This document shows, piece by piece, positions 6,529 to 8,986 of a stretch of DNA of 8,986 bases. The notes beneath the pieces are model-generated. The model was given only the letters and a program-made list of their open reading frames with translations, ran no database searches and was not told the origin of the DNA. Source of the stretch: Planctomycetota bacterium (GTDB lineage: Bacteria > Planctomycetota > UBA11346). Made by a program: the position numbers and the translations under genes. Location: assembly GCA_013821615.1 (NCBI GenBank), contig JACDGQ010000094.1:1-8986 (forward strand), in the 5' to 3' direction. Each line of letters starts with the position of its first letter. The first letter of the stretch is position 1.

Positions 6529-6713
6529 GGGCGTGCGCGACACCTGCGCCGGTGATGTTCCCGACCGGCGACAGCCATCCAACCCCTTACCAGCGATCGC
6601 CCTGGCTCAGAAGTAAGCGGTCGATCCGGAATGGGTGCCGCGCGCCGGAGACGCCCAGGGAAGGCGGTGGGTTGGTCCATGTCATCACGCTCAAGCCGCA
6701 ATAGCTCGGGAAT

Positions 6714-6864
6714 TGCCGCAGAGACTCAGAGCCAGACGCAGAGGGCCGCAGAGGACCGCCATGCTCCTCTGAGAAGCCATGAGGATGGAGACCGGCTCCC
6801 TCTCCTTCCAGACCAAGAGCTCGTCTCTGCGGCCCTCCTGCCTTGCCTCTGCGTCTCTGCGGCA
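6714..6864. repeat. Inverted repeat with 40-base GCAGAGACGC-type arms
   Basis: The arms 6714-6753 and 6825-6864 are complementary at 32 of 40 positions, with blocks of 12 (TGCCGCAGAGAC), 5 and 13 (GAGGGCCGCAGAG) perfect matches around a diverged centre. The 71-base spacer shows no gene. The GCAGAGACGCAGAG purine arm is a style of intergenic repeat I recall from many unrelated bacterial genomes. The 510-base gap between the divergent kinase and protease genes also includes the kinase leader hairpin (6489-6528). The stretches 6529-6713 and 6865-6966 show nothing I can name, and promoters for both genes must lie somewhere in them. Confidence 0.8.
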
Positions 6865-6966
6865 AAGCCCACCGGTCTCGTCAGGCGTCCCTTGATAGCA
6901 GTGGTGGTTGGTGCGGCGCCCACCTCGGCGCTCCGCGGTCCGCCGTTGCCTCGACCCATCCCGCCC

Positions 6967-6970
6967 GAGG
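6967..6970 (+). promoter_or_regulatory. Shine-Dalgarno site for the M16C protease gene
   Basis: GAGG, eight bases before the ATG at 6979. An earlier ATG at 6971 opens only a three-codon frame that ends in a TGA overlapping the protease ATG, so 6979 is the start. Confidence 0.5.
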
Positions 6971-6978
6971 ATGGCGGA

Positions 6979-8986
6979 ATGAGCGCCATCCCCCAGTCCG
7001 CCTCGTTCTCCCTGACCGCCCGCCGCGAGGTCCCGGCCCTGGGCGTGACGGTCGAGACCTGGAACCACCCCTGCGGCGCCGTCCACTACCACCTGGCCTG
7101 CGCGGACGAGCACCGCGCCTTCGTGATCGGCTTCCGCACCAATCCCGAGGACAGCACCGGCCTGCCGCACATCCTCGAGCACACCGCGCTGTGTGGCAGC
7201 CAGCGCTACCCGGTGCGCGATCCGTTCTTCCAGATGCTGCGCCGCTCGCTGCAGACCTTCATGAACGCCATGACCTTCCCGGACATGACGGCCTACCCCT
7301 TCGCCAGCCAGGTGGCCAAGGACTACGACAACCTGCTCGGCGTCTACCTCGACGCGACCTTCCGCCCGCTGCTCGACCCGCTCGACTTCGCCCAGGAGGG
7401 CCACCGCCTCGAGCCCGTCGCCGGGGCCACGCCGCCCAAGCCGGAATGGATGCGCAAAGGGGTGGTCTTCAACGAGATGAAGGGCGCCATGGACGGCACC
7501 AGCGAGCAGGTCAGCAGCGCCACCGCGCGCGCGCTGCTGCCCGACACCTGCTACCGCCACAACTACGGCGGCGAACCGGCCGACATCCCGGCGCTGACCC
7601 ACCGCGATCTGGTCGCCTTCCACCGCCGCTGCTACCGCCCGGCCAACGCCTGCATCGTCACCTACGGCAACCAGCCCGCCCCGACCGTGCACGCGCGCCT
7701 CGCGCCCTATCTGAGCGGCGACAATGGCGTGGCGCTGCCGCCGCCCGGCCTGCAACCGCGCCTGGCCGCGCCGCAGCAGGTGGTGGTGCCGGTGCCGTGG
7801 GGCGAGGGCCAGGACGAGCTCGACGTCACCAGCGTGGCGCTGACCTGGGCGCAAGACGACACCGCCGACCTCGACGAGGTGCTGACCAGCGAGCTGCTCG
7901 ACCGCCTGCTGCTCGGCCACGCCGGCGCGCCGCTGCGCCTGGCGTTGGAGAACAGCGGCCTGGGCCGCAGCACCGGCGGCAGCGGCTATGGCGCCAGCTA
8001 CCGCACCGGACTGTTCACCGCCGAGCTCGCCGGCATCGCCCAGGCCGACTACCCCAAGCTGGTGCCGCTGGTGCTTGCGACCCTCGAGACGGTGGCGCGC
8101 GATGGCGTGCCCGCGGCCGAGCTTGACGCCGCGCTGCACCAGCTCGAGCTGGCGCGCCGCGAGATCCACGGCGACCACTATCCCTACGGCCTGGAGCTGT
8201 GCTTCCGCCTGCTCGCGCCGTGGAACCATGGCGTCGACCCGCTGCCCTTCCTCGACCAGGCGCCGGCCATCGCGCGCCTGCAGCAGCGCTCGGCCGCGCC
8301 CGGCTTCATCCAGGGCGAGATCCGCCGGCGCTTCCTCGACAACCCGCACCGCGCGCTGTTCAGCGCCCTGCCCGACCGCGGTTTCCACGTCCGCCAGCAG
8401 GCCGGCGAAGAGGCCCAGGTCGCTGCCGAGGTCGCCGCTCTCGACGATGCGGGCCGGACGCGCGTGCGTACCCAGGCCACCGCGCTCGCCGTGCGCCAAG
8501 CCAGCCACGACGATCCCGCCGTGCTGCCCGACCTCGAGCTCAGCGACGTGCCGCGCTCGCGCCGCTGGGCGGAAGGCCGCGACGCCGGTGCCGGGCTGAC
8601 CATCTTCACCCCGGGCACCAACGGCATCCTCCATCAGGTGCTCGCCTTCGGCCTGCCGCCGCTGACCGGCGACGATCTCGACCTGCTGCCGGTGCTGACC
8701 CAGACCATCGGCAGCCTCGGCGTCGGGCGCCGCGACTACACGCAGCGCTCGGCGCAGCTCAACGCGCTGTGCGGCGGCCTGTGGGCGTGGAGCGACATCT
8801 CCGGCGACGCCGCCGACCTCTCACGCCTGCACGGCCTGCTCTTCGCCGAGGTCAAGGGCCTCGCCACCAAGCAGGCCGAGTTCGCGCCGCTGCTCGCCGA
8901 GACCCTGCACGAGCAGCGCTTCGACGAGCACGACCGCCTGCGCGAACTGGTCGAGCAGTCCCTGCAGCGCCTGCAGGACCGCGTCC
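6979..8986 (+). CDS. M16C metallopeptidase, presequence-protease (PreP/Cym1) family, 3' end missing
   Basis: The frame is open from the ATG at 6979 to the window end, giving 669 residues; PreP-type enzymes are about 970-1000, so roughly 300 are missing. The inverted zinc motif HILEH is complete: His64 and His68 ligands with catalytic Glu67. The third ligand is Glu166 in GVVFNEMKGAM, 98 residues after His68, close to the PreP spacing. Flanking signatures are GLPHILEHTALCGSQRYPVR (61-80), DPFFQMLRRSLQTFMNAMTF (81-100), and TAYPFAS (104-110). TNGI at 547-550 opens the second, non-catalytic half, followed by LGVGRRDYTQRSAQLNALCG and GGLWAWSD-type blocks. These enzymes degrade unstructured peptides within a closed chamber using zinc. 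No signal peptide is visible, so it is probably cytoplasmic. It is divergent from the kinase gene, with no evidence of a functional link. Confidence 0.92.
   Translation, partial: MSAIPQSASFSLTARREVPALGVTVETWNHPCGAVHYHLACADEHRAFVIGFRTNPEDSTGLPHILEHTALCGSQRYPVRDPFFQMLRRSLQTFMNAMTFPDMTAYPFASQVAKDYDNLLGVYLDATFRPLLDPLDFAQEGHRLEPVAGATPPKPEWMRKGVVFNEMKGAMDGTSEQVSSATARALLPDTCYRHNYGGEPADIPALTHRDLVAFHRRCYRPANACIVTYGNQPAPTVHARLAPYLSGDNGVALPPPGLQPRLAAPQQVVVPVPWGEGQDELDVTSVALTWAQDDTADLDEVLTSELLDRLLLGHAGAPLRLALENSGLGRSTGGSGYGASYRTGLFTAELAGIAQADYPKLVPLVLATLETVARDGVPAAELDAALHQLELARREIHGDHYPYGLELCFRLLAPWNHGVDPLPFLDQAPAIARLQQRSAAPGFIQGEIRRRFLDNPHRALFSALPDRGFHVRQQAGEEAQVAAEVAALDDAGRTRVRTQATALAVRQASHDDPAVLPDLELSDVPRSRRWAEGRDAGAGLTIFTPGTNGILHQVLAFGLPPLTGDDLDLLPVLTQTIGSLGVGRRDYTQRSAQLNALCGGLWAWSDISGDAADLSRLHGLLFAEVKGLATKQAEFAPLLAETLHEQRFDEHDRLRELVEQSLQRLQDRV

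Noticed and set aside
3409..6555. A 1048-codon open frame on the + strand opposite the kinase gene
   Set aside because: Its codons are in register with the kinase codons, so a stop could arise only where the kinase uses TTA, CTA or TCA, which are rare in high-G+C genes. The translation has no recognisable motif and is rich in Ala, Val, Arg, His and Asp, whereas the kinase strand has intact catalytic motifs.
6469..6582. N-terminal extension of the kinase to a TTG at 6582
   Set aside because: The 38 added residues are Ala/Arg-rich without homology signals, the rare start has its purine run directly abutting it, and the kinase domain begins soon after the ATG at 6468.
6843..8599. Two plus-strand open frames (6843-8126 and 7988-8599) within the protease region
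   Set aside because: They lie in the other two frames and translate to Arg/Pro/Ala-rich or Ser/Arg-rich sequence without motifs. The frame starting at 6979 reads as M16C peptidase throughout.
6691..8634. A 647-codon open frame on the minus strand opposite the protease
   Set aside because: It is also codon-aligned with the real gene and explained by the same codon bias. The plus-strand frame carries a complete HxxEH zinc site and M16C signatures.

Overview
This is a high-G+C bacterial window whose genes are easy to place once antisense shadow frames are set aside. It holds six genes. A leftward group on the minus strand comprises an unrecognised 256-residue protein, a 162-residue membrane-anchored protein and the first 44 codons of a fumarylacetoacetate hydrolase family protein. 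A rightward hemW (radical SAM heme chaperone) follows. Then come a leftward, very large Hanks-type serine/threonine kinase of 1026 residues, and a rightward M16C presequence-protease-like metallopeptidase cut by the window end.

Layout: 1-132 FAH family (minus, partial); 200-688 anchored protein (minus); 728-1498 unrecognised protein (minus); 1499-1812 divergent intergenic region with polypurine/polypyrimidine repeats; 1813-2931 hemW (plus); 2932-3387 convergent intergenic region almost filled by a nested inverted repeat; 3388-6468 kinase (minus); 6469-6978 divergent intergenic region with a 40-base-arm inverted repeat; 6979-8986 protease (plus, runs off the end).

None of the three long gaps shows a gene. 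Each holds an inverted repeat whose 5' arm is purine-rich and whose 3' arm is pyrimidine-rich. This is the most consistent non-coding signal in the window and looks like a family of intergenic repeat elements. The most unusual protein feature is a serine/threonine-rich insertion of roughly 100 residues inside the kinase activation segment.

The genes do not form an obvious shared pathway: heme trafficking, signalling, peptide turnover and a FAH-type enzyme look like ordinary chromosomal neighbours. I found no phage, IS transposase, CRISPR array, tRNA or rRNA. The kinase (DWG in place of DFG, PknD-like layout of kinase, beta-rich region and helical repeats) and the pyrimidine-rich leaders without Shine-Dalgarno sites before hemW and the kinase lean towards a Planctomycetota/PVC-type bacterium. 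The protease and FAH families are too widespread to help, so this assignment is tentative.
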